DNA of 64,000 bases from CAZBRS01 sp964494475 (GTDB lineage: Bacteria; Myxococcota_A; UBA9042; CAZBRS01), in assembly GCA_964494475.1 (NCBI GenBank), contig CAZBRS010000001.1, positions 124,001 to 188,000 of the forward strand, written 5' to 3'. The notes beneath the pieces were generated by a model. It was not told where the DNA came from, ran no database searches, and saw only the letters and a program-made list of their open reading frames with translations. The translations under genes were made by a program, and so were the position numbers. Positions 49,668-58,003 of the stretch are shown one piece after another; the first letter of the stretch is position 1, and each line of letters starts with the position of its first letter.

Positions 49668-51503
49668 CTATCTCGACTCCCTGCCCCGCGCCGCCGGTAT
49701 CTCCGGCAGGCAGTCTCCGAGGTTCTGCTTGATGTCCACCATCGCGAGGAGCGCGGCCAGGATCGCGTCGGGGTCGCCCGTGTCGGCCTTGATGTACACG
49801 CCGCCGCCGTTGTCGGCGATCTTGCGGTTCACGTCTTCGGCCTCGGCCGACGGGCTCATGTCGATGACGTGCGTGGTGATGCGGATGGGGTCGCCGGCCC
49901 GATCGAACAGCCGATCGTGCCCCTGACCCTCCTTGTACGGCAGGTACGAGCCCGACGAGCCTCCGTCGTTCGGGAAGGGGAAGCCCCCGCACACCTGGCT
50001 GGCGCAGAACGCGGGCTCGTGGCACTCGGCGCTGCCGGAGCAGCCGAGGCCGTAGCGGAAGCGCTTGGCCTGCACGATGGGGTTCGAGAACTGCTGCGTG
50101 GTCGTCTTCGGCTCCTCGACGCCGTCGGTGAGGATGACCACCACGTTCTGGCGGCAGGAGCGGTAGGGATCGTGGCACGACCCCTCGACGCAGCTGTAGT
50201 TGGCGTTCTGGCAATCGGCGTCGACGGTGCAGGCGCGACCCTGGGCCACCACGTAGCGGCGGTAGTACTCGCCGGCATAGAAGAGCGAGCGGCCCAGGGG
50301 CGTGTTGCCGAAGGCGCGGAGCTCCGGATCGGTGTGGTACCAGCACACGTCGGTGCCCGCCTCGGGGGCGCAGAAGCCGCCCGGGCAGTCGGCGTCGGCT
50401 GCGCAGGGGGTCGTGGAGGGGCCGACCTGCTCGTCGCCGTTCACCCAGAGCAGGGCGTTGGCGAGCGTGTCGTCCTGGGGCGTCTTGGGGAAGGGCACCG
50501 ACAGCACCTCGGACAGGTTCTGATCGAACCATCCGCCGTCGACGGTCTCGTGCTCGTCGCTCGTGTCGCCGTGCATGAAGTCGGGGTCGTTCATGCCCTT
50601 GCCATACCAGCCAACGCCCATGGACCACGCGCTCGAGCACGCCAGGGCGGGCGGGTTCTTTATGCCGAGGGGGAAGCGGAGCAGCGTGAGGTTCAGGGGA
50701 TAGACGGCGGCCGTGGCGAACAGGCGCGAGAAGACCAGCTTGGCGAGGCCCAGGCGCGAGCGGGGGCATTCGAGCTGCTCGCACGCCGGGAAGGGCTCGG
50801 CCGGGCAGCCCGCGGGGCAGATGCAGGGGATGGCGTCGAGATCCATCATCGAGGCCATGGAGCCCGAGGTGTCGAAGAGCAGCATGACGTTGTGGCGATA
50901 CGGCACGCAGTGGTCGACGGGGCACGAGTGGCCGGGGGGGCAATAGGTGGTCTTCCAGTACGTTCCGCTGGGGTCGCACACCTGCAGCAGTTGATCGTCG
51001 CACTGCTGGTCGCCGAGCCCGCAGATCACGGGCGCGCACTCGCCGAAGGCGCAGCCCTGGCCCGTCGGACACGCCGACGAGAGCCACTGGGTGCCGTCCG
51101 GCGAGCACGTGGAGAGTTGGAACGAGGCGTCGCAGTCGGTACGGCCGGGGTGGCAGAGCGTCTTCACGCAGCGGTTGTGGTCGCACCACCAGCCCACGTC
51201 GGGGCAGGCCACGTCCGATTCGCAGTAGAGGCAGCCGAGCGAGGGGTCGCAGTAGCCGGCCGGGCAATCGGCCGGGCAGGGCGTGACCTCCTGCGGGACG
51301 TCGGGCGCTGGCACGTCGGGGGCCGCGTCCCCGTCGGATGCGTCGGGGGCCTCGGACTGCGCGTCGGCCGTATCGGTCCCCGGGGTGTCGGGGAGCCCCG
51401 CGTCGCTGGCCGTGCCCCCGCTGGAGCAGGCGCCGAGGAAGAGCGCCCCGAGGATCGCGAGCCACGCGCCGCGACGGGTCGGAGAGAGAGCTTCGTGTCG
51501 CAT
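49668..51503 (-). CDS. Cys-rich vWA lipoprotein
   Basis: The 611-residue protein has a lipoprotein signal ending LGALFLGAC and an acidic Asp/Pro stalk of about 50 residues. A Cys-rich region follows (CPADCPAGYCDPSLGCLYCE ... up to about residue 205). The vWA domain has the MIDAS DTSGS (NVMLLFDTSGSMASM), interrupted by additional Cys-rich loops (CICPAGCPAEPFPAC; CTVDADCQNANYSC). Later vWA strands are VVVILTDGVEE and THVIDMS. Disulphide-stabilised loops inside a vWA domain suggest an adhesive surface role. GGAGG precedes the ATG. It is convergent with the VIT-vWA gene, 10 nt apart. Confidence 0.83.
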   Translation of the reverse strand: MRHEALSPTRRGAWLAILGALFLGACSSGGTASDAGLPDTPGTDTADAQSEAPDASDGDAAPDVPAPDVPQEVTPCPADCPAGYCDPSLGCLYCESDVACPDVGWWCDHNRCVKTLCHPGRTDCDASFQLSTCSPDGTQWLSSACPTGQGCAFGECAPVICGLGDQQCDDQLLQVCDPSGTYWKTTYCPPGHSCPVDHCVPYRHNVMLLFDTSGSMASMMDLDAIPCICPAGCPAEPFPACEQLECPRSRLGLAKLVFSRLFATAAVYPLNLTLLRFPLGIKNPPALACSSAWSMGVGWYGKGMNDPDFMHGDTSDEHETVDGGWFDQNLSEVLSVPFPKTPQDDTLANALLWVNGDEQVGPSTTPCAADADCPGGFCAPEAGTDVCWYHTDPELRAFGNTPLGRSLFYAGEYYRRYVVAQGRACTVDADCQNANYSCVEGSCHDPYRSCRQNVVVILTDGVEEPKTTTQQFSNPIVQAKRFRYGLGCSGSAECHEPAFCASQVCGGFPFPNDGGSSGSYLPYKEGQGHDRLFDRAGDPIRITTHVIDMSPSAEAEDVNRKIADNGGGVYIKADTGDPDAILAALLAMVDIKQNLGDCLPEIPAARGRESR

Positions 51504-51582
51504 GCAGCCTCCACGGCAAGACCCTGGCGCGCCAGCGCGCTTCCCGTGTACAATAACGACTCGATTCGTCGTGGAGTCAACG

Positions 51583-52113
51583 ATGTTCCGTGAGCCTCGG
51601 ACCCACACGCTGTTTCGCTGGGACGACCTGGGTGACCTCGCGCTCGGTCGGCCGAACCTCGGGGCGAACGTGTCGGTCGCGATCTACCGGCTGTTCCAGT
51701 ACTCCCTGCGCGACGTCCTCATCGTCGAGTACGGTCCCGACGAGGCCGATCGGCTGACCCGCGTGGCGGGCCACGTGGCGGGCAGCGCCTTCTACCACCA
51801 CGAGATCGCCCCGGTCACCGACGCCAACGACTTCCTGGCCAAGGTGCAGCGCGTCTTGAAGGAGTGGAACATCGGCATCGTGCGCTTCGAGCACGTCGAC
51901 CTCGACGCCGGTCACGTGGTGGTCACGGTGGCCGAAGACCTCGACTGCTCGGGGCTTCCGGCCTCCGACGAGACCATCTGCGCCTACGACGAAGGCTTCC
52001 TGGCTGGCGTGCTCGACGCGTTCACCGGCCTGCGCTTCTCGGTCACCGAAGTCGACTGCTGGGCCTCGGGCTCCCGCGTCTGCCGCTTCGATGCCCGGGT
52101 GCGGGGTACGTGA
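51583..52113 (+). CDS. V4R-domain protein
   Basis: The 176-residue protein is almost entirely a V4R (4-vinyl reductase-type, small-molecule-binding) domain. It shows LTRVAGHVAGSAFY, the HVVVTVAEDLDCSGLP strand, and the typical C-terminal CAYDEGFLAGVLDAFTGLRFSVTEVDCWASGSRVCRF with its conserved cysteines. V4R domains bind hydrophobic ligands in regulators or occur in tetrapyrrole enzymes. Here the TGATG overlap with the GGDEF gene points to a sensor that controls c-di-GMP synthesis. GTGGAG precedes the ATG. Confidence 0.85.
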   Translation: MFREPRTHTLFRWDDLGDLALGRPNLGANVSVAIYRLFQYSLRDVLIVEYGPDEADRLTRVAGHVAGSAFYHHEIAPVTDANDFLAKVQRVLKEWNIGIVRFEHVDLDAGHVVVTVAEDLDCSGLPASDETICAYDEGFLAGVLDAFTGLRFSVTEVDCWASGSRVCRFDARVRGT

Positions 52114-53036
52114 TGGGGGCCGGGCTCACCGAGGCACTGGCGGCGCTCGATCGGCTGTTCGAGGGTCGGCTCGAAGGCCTCCCGAACCTCGAGGCCCAGG
52201 GCGACGAGGGCGCGCTGGTCGAGCGCGTGGGGCGACTGCTGCAGCTCGTCGTCGAGGCCCGGGCGTTCGTCGAGCCGCTCTCCAAGGGCGTGCTCACGGC
52301 GCCACCCGCGCGCACGCGCAACGTCTTCGCCGAGCCGCTGAAGGAGCTGCACGCGAACCTGGCGCACCTCACGTGGCAGGCCGCGCGCGTCGCCGAGGGC
52401 GACTACACGCAGCGCGTCGACTTCCTCGGCGACCTCGGCGAGGCCTTCAACCGCATGGTCACGACGCTCGCCGAGAAGGACCGGGAGCTACGCAGCACCA
52501 TCGAGCAGCTGAAGTCGTCGAGCGACGACCTGCGCCGGCTGGCCACCACCGACGTGCTCACCGGCGCGTTCAATCGTCGCTACTTCCTCGATCGCTCCGC
52601 CGACGAGATCGAGCGGGCGCGGCGTTACGAGAGACCGCTGTGCCTGTGCATGCTCGACCTCGACCGCTTCAAGGACGTCAACGACCGTTGGGGGCACCCG
52701 GCGGGCGACGCCGTGTTGATCGAGGTGACGAACGTCTGCCGCCGGGCCATGCGCTCCCAGGACGTGTTCGGTCGCGTGGGGGGCGATGAGTTCGGAGCGC
52801 TGCTGCCCGAGACCGTGGGTTCGGTGGCGAGCCGGGTGGCCGAGCGCCTGCGGGCGCAGATCGCCGCCTGCTCCGTCGTGTTCGCGGGGCACCCGATCCC
52901 GGTGACGGTCAGCATCGGCGTGGCGGGGTTGCGGTTGGCGGGAGATTCGCTGACCGAGCTCATCCAGCGCGCCGACAACGCGCTCTATCGCTCCAAGCAG
53001 GAGGGTCGCGACCGCGTGACCCTCGATCTGTCGTGA
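52113..53036 (+). CDS. diguanylate cyclase (GGDEF) coupled to V4R gene
   Basis: The 307-residue protein lacks membrane helices. An N-terminal helical region includes a HAMP-like segment (ARVAEGDYTQRVDFLGDLGEAFNRMVTTLAEKDRELRSTI, about residues 88-130). The GGDEF domain has DVLTGAFNRRYF, the metal-binding DLDRFKDVND and the intact signature GGDEF in RVGGDEFG, so it should make c-di-GMP. RSQD five residues upstream is a proper I-site for product inhibition. It starts at the overlapping TGATG after the V4R stop, suggesting that ligand sensing by the V4R protein is passed on to this cytoplasmic cyclase. Confidence 0.93.
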   Translation: MGAGLTEALAALDRLFEGRLEGLPNLEAQGDEGALVERVGRLLQLVVEARAFVEPLSKGVLTAPPARTRNVFAEPLKELHANLAHLTWQAARVAEGDYTQRVDFLGDLGEAFNRMVTTLAEKDRELRSTIEQLKSSSDDLRRLATTDVLTGAFNRRYFLDRSADEIERARRYERPLCLCMLDLDRFKDVNDRWGHPAGDAVLIEVTNVCRRAMRSQDVFGRVGGDEFGALLPETVGSVASRVAERLRAQIAACSVVFAGHPIPVTVSIGVAGLRLAGDSLTELIQRADNALYRSKQEGRDRVTLDLS

Positions 53037-53040
53037 GCCG

Positions 53041-54024
53041 TCACGTCGGCCAATAGAAGCGCGCCAGGGGAAGGATCGACCGCACGTCGGCCGGCAACGC
53101 TTCGTAGTGCCGCAGGAGCAGCACCACCAGCAGCTCGAGGTCGGCCAGGGTGACGGGCGCGGGGTTTCGCTCCATCTCTCGCCGCGCCTCGGCCGTGAAC
53201 CCGCCCGGGTTCGCGTAGAAGCCCCGCTCGCCGGGGCGCAGCGCGGCGGCGAAGGCGCGCGCGTCGGCCACGTCGACGAGGACGCGCCGCCGCTCGTCGA
53301 TGCGCACGCGCACGCGCGGTTCGTCGAGGCCGAGGCCCCCCGGCGAGACGACCTGGCAGCGCGCCTGGCCGACGCCGACGCGCGCCCCGCTGGCGTGCAG
53401 GCCGGTCGCCGCCAGGAGCCCGATGACCAGGCGCTCGAGCTCGGACGGCACCAGCGCCTCGACGCGGTCGGCCAGCAGGTCGTGGGTGCGCTGTTCGGTC
53501 TCGACGCGCGCGTACTCGAGCAATTCGGCGTCGTAGGCGCGAACGGGCGACAGCTCGCCCTTCTCGGCGTCGCAGAGCTCTTGCCAGATGGAGTCGCGCA
53601 CCATGAAGATGGTGCGGGCCTGGCCCAGCTTCATCCGGGCGTCGACCGACAGGTCTCCCCGGTGGACGCGGCCCTGCCAGCGCACGGGGCGCGTGTGCGG
53701 TGCGTTGCCGAACAAGCGCAGCGAGTAGGCGTAGTCGCCCTGCACGAGGCCGAGGACCATCTCGCGGCGGGGAGCGTCGTACGCCACGACGCCGTCGCCC
53801 GGCTTCATCTCGACCCGGAAGGCGAAGAGCTGCTCGGCGATGGCGTGCCGTTCGCCCGGCGAGGCCTTGCCGTACTCGGCGTCGACCAGCTCCTGGAGGG
53901 CCGAGAGGGTCGTGACCTCGGCCAGGTTGCGCACGCCGCTCCAGCGCAGCCCGCAGGCGTTCTTTTCGACGAAGGCGCTGGCGGACGCCTCGTCCTCGGA
54001 CGAACGGATCATCCAGGTCGCCAT
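53041..54024 (-). CDS. Mrr-family restriction-system protein with apparently lost nuclease residues
   Basis: The 327-residue protein has the two-domain plan of Mrr-type proteins. An N-terminal domain (MATWMIRSSEDEASASAFVE... VKPGDGVVAYD-like ... PVRWQGRVHRGDLS, residues 1-150) is followed by a PD-(D/E)xK-like domain (LERLVIGLLAATGL ... SPGGLGLDEPRVRV ... GERGFYANPGGFTAEARRE ... LELLVVLLLRHYEAL, ending LARFYWPT). The family's GxDI and ExK catalytic positions read RCQV and RID here, so cleavage activity is unlikely. It might keep DNA binding only. It has its own promoter (54057-54085). No methylase is adjacent. Confidence 0.78.
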   Translation of the reverse strand: MATWMIRSSEDEASASAFVEKNACGLRWSGVRNLAEVTTLSALQELVDAEYGKASPGERHAIAEQLFAFRVEMKPGDGVVAYDAPRREMVLGLVQGDYAYSLRLFGNAPHTRPVRWQGRVHRGDLSVDARMKLGQARTIFMVRDSIWQELCDAEKGELSPVRAYDAELLEYARVETEQRTHDLLADRVEALVPSELERLVIGLLAATGLHASGARVGVGQARCQVVSPGGLGLDEPRVRVRIDERRRVLVDVADARAFAAALRPGERGFYANPGGFTAEARREMERNPAPVTLADLELLVVLLLRHYEALPADVRSILPLARFYWPT

Positions 54025-54056
54025 GGGGTACCTGCGCCGGTGGGTTGTTGCCCCGA

Positions 54057-54085
54057 ATTTTACGGCGCGCGCGCGACGACGCCAA
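54057..54085 (-). promoter_or_regulatory. predicted promoter of the Mrr-like gene
   Basis: TTGGCG (54085-54080) and TAAAAT (54062-54057) are separated by exactly 17 nt, with a predicted start about 26 nt upstream of the ATG. The -10 is one of the best in the window. Confidence 0.5.
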
Positions 54086-54147
54086 GAAAATCCCTGGATT
54101 CGAGCCCCTGGCGTGGCTACCCTGTTCGCGCCTGACTGGAGTCGGCC

Positions 54148-54624
54148 ATGCCGCGCTATCTCGAGATCGACGTCACGCTCAAGGCGCTGAAGCCCGCGGT
54201 GAAGCGGCGCTTCCTGCTGCCGGACGACGCCACGCTGCGCGATCTCTACGCCGCGCTCACGGACGCGTTCGGGTGGAGCGGGCAGCGGGCCTTCGAGGTC
54301 TACCGGGCCGAACCCGGCGAGGCCCCGCTGGTGGCCGAGGGGCGCGGCCCCGAACCCGGGGGGGTGGCGCTCGCCGACCTGCTGACCGCCGCAGGGCGCT
54401 CCGTCGTGGTCGTGTACGATCCCGACGCCTGGTGGGAGCACGTGGTCACGTTGAAGCGCTCGCGCGACGTGCCGGCCGAATTCTCTCGGCGCCTGACGGG
54501 AGCGCGCGGAGCGGCGCCCCCCGAGGCGAGCGGCGGGCTGGCCGGCTACCAGGCGTGGCTGGCGGGGCAGGGCGAGGTGCCTGCGCTCGATCTCGACGAT
54601 CTGAGGAGCACGTTCGACGCGTGA
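54148..54624 (+). CDS. pRiA4b ORF-3-like protein
   Basis: The 158-residue protein matches the plasmid pRiA4b ORF-3 family. It opens EIDVTLKALKPAVKRRFLLPDDATLRDLYAALTDAFGW and has the VVYDPDAWWEHVV segment, corresponding to the family's YDFGDxWxH motif. The family is frequent on plasmids and transposons but also chromosomal, and its biochemical role is unknown. The stop overlaps the GTG of the large nuclease lipoprotein gene (GTGA), so the two are co-translated. No transposon ends were seen around it. Confidence 0.82.
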   Translation: MPRYLEIDVTLKALKPAVKRRFLLPDDATLRDLYAALTDAFGWSGQRAFEVYRAEPGEAPLVAEGRGPEPGGVALADLLTAAGRSVVVVYDPDAWWEHVVTLKRSRDVPAEFSRRLTGARGAAPPEASGGLAGYQAWLAGQGEVPALDLDDLRSTFDA

Positions 54625-57600
54625 AGAACCCGAACCGAATCGTCTGGCTCTCCCTGTTCGGCGCCCTCGTGTTGGCCGTGGCCTGCGGCGGTCCGACGAC
54701 CGAACGTGGCGAATCGCAGGACGACGCGTCGAGGGACCACCACGAGGCCGCCGGCGAGGTCACCGCTGACGCGGTCGACACGGGCGGCGCCGACACCGTC
54801 CTCGACGGCTCCCGGCCCGAGGCGCTCGAGGTTGAGCCCGAGGTCAACACCGAAGCCGTCGCAGACGCCCCCGACCCCGACGAGACCGGGACCACCGACG
54901 CCGACGGTCTCGACAGCGTCGAGATCCGCGACGCGGTCGAGGCGACCGACGCGACCGACCTCGAGCCTGGCGAGGTCGCCGACGGGAGCGACCCCGGCGG
55001 CGAGGCCGTCGAGGCCGTCGAGGCGATCGCCGACCCGGGCCCCGACCCCGTCGATCCCGACGGCGCCGAGGTCGACGAAGAGACCACCGGCGTGCCCGTG
55101 GGCGCGCCCTGCGATGGCGACGACGAGTGCGCGGGCGGCCGCTGCGTGTGGGGGCCCGCCGGTCGCGAGTGCGCGGTCGGGTGCCAGAGCGACGCCGACT
55201 GCTCCGCCGACCACGCCTGCCGCAACGTGAGCACGGGCGGCCCCAAGGTGGGCGCGTGCGTGGTCCGGCACCTGGGGCTCTGCCGGCCGTGCCGTGTCGA
55301 CGGCGACTGCGTGGCCTACGCCTACGCCGCCGGAGCGCTCTGCCTCTCGCGTGACGCCGCCGAGGGGGCCTTCTGTGCCACCGCGTGCGGCGGCTCGGCG
55401 GCGTGTCCCGCGGGCTTCGCGTGCCTGGCGCTGGTGAGCCCGCCCGACGTGTCGGTGTGCGTGCCCGAGCAGGATGGCTGCGACTGCGATCCGGTGGCCA
55501 TCGGGGCCGAGATGGAGACTCCGTGCACGCGCGTCACCCCCGACGGCGCCTGCCAGGGCGCGCGCGTCTGCGGGCCCGCCGGCCTCACGGCGTGCGACGC
55601 CGCCGTGCCCGCGCCCGAGGCTTGTGACGGGGCGGACAACGACTGCGACGGCGCCACCGACGAGGGTTTCGGCGTCGTCGCGTGCGGCGTTGGCGCGTGC
55701 GCGACCTCGGTCGACGCCTGCGTCTCCGGGGTCGCCCGGACGTGCGCGCCGCTCGAAGGCAAGACCGAGGCCTGCAACGGCCTCGACGACGACTGCGACG
55801 GGGCGACCGACGAGGACCAGGGCGAGGCGGCTTGCGGCGAGGGGGAGTGCGCCACGTCGGTGGTGGCGTGCCAGGGCGGCGCGCCGAGGGCCTGCGTGCC
55901 GCAGGCCGGCGCGCCCGAGGTCTGCGACGGCCTCGACAACGACTGTGACGGGGCGACCGACGAGGGGCAGGGCACGCTGGGGTGCGGCGAGGGCGCGTGC
56001 GCCACGTCGGCGCCGGCGTGCCTCGACGGGCAGCCGCAGCCCTGCGTGCCCTTGCCGTTCGGGGGCCCCGAGGCGTGCAATGGCCTCGACGACGACTGCG
56101 ACGGCCAGACCGACGAAGAGCTCGGGGTGGCCACCTGCGGAGCGGGCGAGTGCGCGCGCAGCGTGGCGGCGTGCGTCGCGGGGCTGCCCCAGGCGTGCGT
56201 GCCCGGCCAGCCGGCGGCCGCCGAGGTCTGCGACGGCGAGGACGACGACTGCGACGGCCAGACCGACGAGGGCTTCTCGACGCTCACGTGCGGAGAGGGT
56301 GCTTGTCGCGTGACGGTGGTGGCGTGCACGGGCGGCTCACCCGCGGAGTGCGTGCCCAAGGCCGCCGGCGCCGAGGCCTGCAACGGCGTCGACGACGACT
56401 GCGACGGCCAGACCGACGAGGAGTTCGGCGCGGTCTCGTGCGGCCTCGGCGAGTGCGCGGTGTCGGTCGAGGCGTGCCGGAACGGCGTGCCCCAGACCTG
56501 CTCGCCCCTGCCGCCCGCCAGCGCCGAGGCGTGCGACGGCCGCGACGACGACTGCGACGGCCAGACCGACGAGGGGTTCGGAGCGCTCACGTGCGGCAAG
56601 GGCGCGTGCGCCGCGTCGGTCCAGGCGTGCCTCGATGGGGTCCCGCACGCCTGCGTGCCGCTGGCCGGCGCCCCCGAGGGCTGCGACGGCGTCGACAACG
56701 ACTGCGACGGCGCCACCGACGAGGGGTTGGGGATCCTCACCTGTGGGCTGGGCGTGTGCGCGACCAGCGTCGCGGGGTGCGTGGGCGGTTCTCCCATGGC
56801 CTGCCAGCCGTTGCCGGTGGCGTCGGCCGAGGCTTGCAACGGCAAGGACGACGACTGCGACGGCGCCACCGACGAGGGCCTCGGCCAGCTCACGTGCGGC
56901 CTGGGGGTCTGCGCCAACGCGGTCGAGGCTTGCCGGAACGGCGTGGGCCAGACCTGCACGCCCTTGCCCTTCGCGACCGCCGAGGCCTGCAACGCCAAGG
57001 ACGACGACTGCGACGGCGCCACCGACGAGGCGCTCGGCACGCTCACCTGCGGACTGGGCGTGTGCGCCACTTCGGTGGCCGCGTGCGTGAACGGCGGCGT
57101 GCCCCTCTGCCAGCCGAACTGGGCCGCCCAGACGGCCGAGACGTGCAACGGGCTCGACGACGACTGCGACGGCCAGTCCGACGAGGGCATGGGGGGCTCG
57201 TGGTGCGTGCGCTACGCGCCCATCGACGCCACGCTGGCCACGACCACGAGCGCGCAATTGGTCGCGGCGCTGCACGCGCTCGTGACCGAGGGCAGCGTGG
57301 CGTTCAGTTACTCGGGAGCGCGCGCCAGGATGTACCAGCCCGGGGGCATCGAGGTGCGCGCCGACGGCCGCATCGAGTGCGTCTACACGGCTCGCTCGAC
57401 CACGAGCGTGAGCAGCGATCCGGGGTCGTTCCCCGCGTGTGAACTGGCCGACGGGAGCGTGTGCGCGAGCTGCGACGTCACGCCGTCGCTGTCGAAGTGC
57501 AGCTTCAACACCGAGCACGCCTGGCCGCGATCGCGCATCAAGGAGGTGCACCCCGAGAACACCCCGGAGTACGTGGTGGCCGAGGCCGACATCCACCACC

Positions 57601-58001
57601 TCTTCCCCACGTGGTACCAGGCCAACAGCCATCGGTCGAACTACCTGTACGGCGAGACGGCGTGCGTGCCGGCCGACGGAAGCTGCAATTGGCCTGACGC
57701 GTTCGAGGCGCCCGAGACCTCGATGTTGGGCTATCCGTCGAGCCCTGGATATCCCGGGGACCTGGTCTTCGAGGTGCGGCCCGAACGCCGCGGCGACGTG
57801 GCGCGAGCTTGGTTCTACATGAGCGTTCGTTACCAGATGTCCATCGTCGACTACGTCGAGGCCGTGCTCCGCTCGTGGCACCAGGCCGACCCGCCCGATC
57901 AGCGCGAGCTCGACCGCAACGCCGGGGTCGACGCCGTGCAGAAGAACCGCAACCCGTTCGTCGACCGACCCGGCTACGTGACGAAGATCAGCGACTTCTG
58001 A
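54621..58001 (+). CDS. large lipoprotein: MopE-like repeats fused to an endonuclease I domain
   Basis: The 1126-residue protein has a lipobox (LVLAVAC), an acidic stalk (about residues 25-160) and Cys-rich modules (160-330). Eleven repeats of the MopE/metal-binding type (C-N/D-G-x-D-D/N-D-C-D-G-x-T-D-E) follow at about residues 335-855, with a period near 51 residues. The C-terminal 270 residues are an endonuclease I/NucM-type nuclease: FNTEHAWPRS (catalytic His), ADIHHLFP..Y..NSHRSN, FEVRPERRGDVARAWFYMSVRY and a C-terminal DPPDQRELDRNAGVDAVQKNRNPFVD. It is predicted to be a surface-tethered, metal-dependent DNase. The GTG start overlaps the upstream stop. Confidence 0.9.
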   Translation: MKNPNRIVWLSLFGALVLAVACGGPTTERGESQDDASRDHHEAAGEVTADAVDTGGADTVLDGSRPEALEVEPEVNTEAVADAPDPDETGTTDADGLDSVEIRDAVEATDATDLEPGEVADGSDPGGEAVEAVEAIADPGPDPVDPDGAEVDEETTGVPVGAPCDGDDECAGGRCVWGPAGRECAVGCQSDADCSADHACRNVSTGGPKVGACVVRHLGLCRPCRVDGDCVAYAYAAGALCLSRDAAEGAFCATACGGSAACPAGFACLALVSPPDVSVCVPEQDGCDCDPVAIGAEMETPCTRVTPDGACQGARVCGPAGLTACDAAVPAPEACDGADNDCDGATDEGFGVVACGVGACATSVDACVSGVARTCAPLEGKTEACNGLDDDCDGATDEDQGEAACGEGECATSVVACQGGAPRACVPQAGAPEVCDGLDNDCDGATDEGQGTLGCGEGACATSAPACLDGQPQPCVPLPFGGPEACNGLDDDCDGQTDEELGVATCGAGECARSVAACVAGLPQACVPGQPAAAEVCDGEDDDCDGQTDEGFSTLTCGEGACRVTVVACTGGSPAECVPKAAGAEACNGVDDDCDGQTDEEFGAVSCGLGECAVSVEACRNGVPQTCSPLPPASAEACDGRDDDCDGQTDEGFGALTCGKGACAASVQACLDGVPHACVPLAGAPEGCDGVDNDCDGATDEGLGILTCGLGVCATSVAGCVGGSPMACQPLPVASAEACNGKDDDCDGATDEGLGQLTCGLGVCANAVEACRNGVGQTCTPLPFATAEACNAKDDDCDGATDEALGTLTCGLGVCATSVAACVNGGVPLCQPNWAAQTAETCNGLDDDCDGQSDEGMGGSWCVRYAPIDATLATTTSAQLVAALHALVTEGSVAFSYSGARARMYQPGGIEVRADGRIECVYTARSTTSVSSDPGSFPACELADGSVCASCDVTPSLSKCSFNTEHAWPRSRIKEVHPENTPEYVVAEADIHHLFPTWYQANSHRSNYLYGETACVPADGSCNWPDAFEAPETSMLGYPSSPGYPGDLVFEVRPERRGDVARAWFYMSVRYQMSIVDYVEAVLRSWHQADPPDQRELDRNAGVDAVQKNRNPFVDRPGYVTKISDF
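55623..57185 (+). repeat. eleven imperfect coding repeats (period about 152 nt)
   Basis: Each unit encodes CxGxDxDCDGxTDE followed by a variable segment with CG.G.CA.SV..C..G....C.P. The DNA copies are similar but not identical (GACGACTGCGACGGC is the most constant stretch), indicating old tandem duplication within the gene and scope for slippage. Confidence 0.85.
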
Positions 58002-58003
58002 CC

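Noticed and set aside
53041..54024. Functional type IV restriction system
   Set aside because: The catalytic Asp, Glu and Lys positions appear substituted, and there is no partner gene.
54148..54624. Transposon passenger or insertion sequence
   Set aside because: The pRiA4b ORF-3 family is often listed with mobile elements, but no transposase, terminal inverted repeats or target duplications were seen.
55623..57185. CRISPR array or non-coding tandem repeat
   Set aside because: The period of about 152 nt, imperfect copies and unbroken reading frame show these are protein-coding MopE-type repeats.
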